The translations under genes and the position numbers were made by a program. This document shows, one piece after another, positions 31,940 to 32,527 of a stretch of DNA of 32,527 bases. Source of the DNA: Parasitella parasitica (taxonomy: Eukaryota > Mucoromycota > Mucoromycetes > Mucorales > Mucoraceae); assembly GCA_025201805.1 (NCBI GenBank), contig MU619361.1, forward strand, positions 61,990 through 94,516, given 5' to 3'. Position 1 is the stretch's first letter. Each line of letters starts with the position of its first letter. The notes below the pieces were generated by a model, which had not been told where the DNA came from, searched no databases, and saw only the letters and a program-made list of their open reading frames with translations.

Positions 31940-32527
31940 CGTCCTTATGGATAAATTATTTGTAAAAGTCAAATAATTTGTTGAATAAATATGTTTCTTT
32001 GTCCACCATAATATTTTGAGCATTTAACACACTTGATATTAAGTTCACCAAAGTTCACTGACAAAATTCAATATTAAGACAATTCAATTCTCAAAGATGC
32101 AAGCTATATGCACTATAATTTAACCAAAAATTCTACAAAATTAACAAAATATATATTAAACAGAGCTATCATAACAACATTTATATGCCCTTTTATACAT
32201 CAGAGCTCATTAGTACAATTTTGAAATGCGAATTTGTGATATCAGCTGATAAATTTACAGATATCAATAAAAACATGGATACAAATGTGTTTTCCAGATA
32301 GCGCCAAGTCAACGCTAAGTTTTCCAAGTTAGATCGCGGTTTTGCGGTCATTTTAGCAAAAGTTATGAGCAAATATGTGATATTTATGATAAATATTGAA
32401 AAATAAAACTGGGTTTGCAGATAACTTTTGATAGAGACATCGCCCAGTAGACCCCAAGTTATGCTCATATAGCGATGATCATGCCTGTTCTTATGGCGCA
32501 TAAGACAGTGTTTATTTTGCTCTTTAT
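31940..32527. other. Right flank, no gene assigned
   Basis: AT-rich. AATAAA at about 31985-31990 is a likely SEY1 polyadenylation signal. A 102-codon open frame on the minus strand (32193-32501) is hydrophobic in part but matches no family I know, and I do not call it. A 10-bp inverted repeat CAAAAGTTAT/ATAACTTTTG lies at 32357-32366 and 32421-32430. Confidence 0.5.

Noticed and set aside
32193..32501. 102-codon open frame on the minus strand at the right edge
   Set aside because: No family recognised, biased hydrophobic composition, no promoter or intron signals. It might be part of a dispersed repeat, but I cannot support a gene.

Overview
The window is nuclear DNA of a filamentous fungus, most likely a Mucorales-type Mucoromycota. 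The sequence is AT-rich. Genes are cut by many short introns (about 45-75 nt) with GTAAGT/GTATGT donors and CTAAC-type branch sites, and the ortholog set is fungal (PacC/Rim101, CreC, Syo1, Sey1). All eight complete host genes could be spliced by eye into models whose exon lengths sum to a multiple of three. I infer the order from general knowledge and have run no search.

Layout. 52-423 (-): first exon of an AT-hook protein running off the left edge. 854-2774 (-): PacC/Rim101 zinc-finger transcription factor, 5 exons. 2954-5078 (-): phosphatidylinositol-4-phosphate 5-kinase (Mss4 type), 8 exons. 5277-10592: a 5,316-bp transposon with long inverted terminal repeats built from ~19-bp units and flanked by TA. 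It holds two inverted fragments of a Tc1-like transposase, a second nearly intact Tc1 transposase pseudogene, a pair of 193-bp direct repeats, and a three-exon cargo gene of unknown function with one frameshift. 10758-12636 (+): DHA1-type MFS drug/H+ antiporter. 14859-17091 (+): CreC/WDR20-family WD40 protein. 17564-18478 (+): SWIRM-domain protein. 18479-22986: 4.5 kb without recognisable genes. 22987-24474 (-): UNC-93-like MFS protein. 24921-27586 (-): Syo1-like ribosomal-protein import adaptor, 12 exons. 29043-31939 (+): Sey1 ER-fusion GTPase, 11 exons. 31940-32527: nothing assigned.

The host genes do not form one pathway. They cover pH signalling, phosphoinositide synthesis, carbon-catabolite deubiquitination, chromatin, ribosome assembly, ER shape and transport. 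The main accessory feature is the transposon. It sits in what would otherwise be a ~360-bp divergent promoter between the PIP5K and the DHA1 transporter, and it carries an undescribed gene that resembles no transposase. Other points of interest are a SEY1 start codon split by an intron (unspliced RNA reads ATG-TAG at the same place), a 14-nt micro-exon inside the third zinc finger of PacC, and a GC-AG intron in SYO1.
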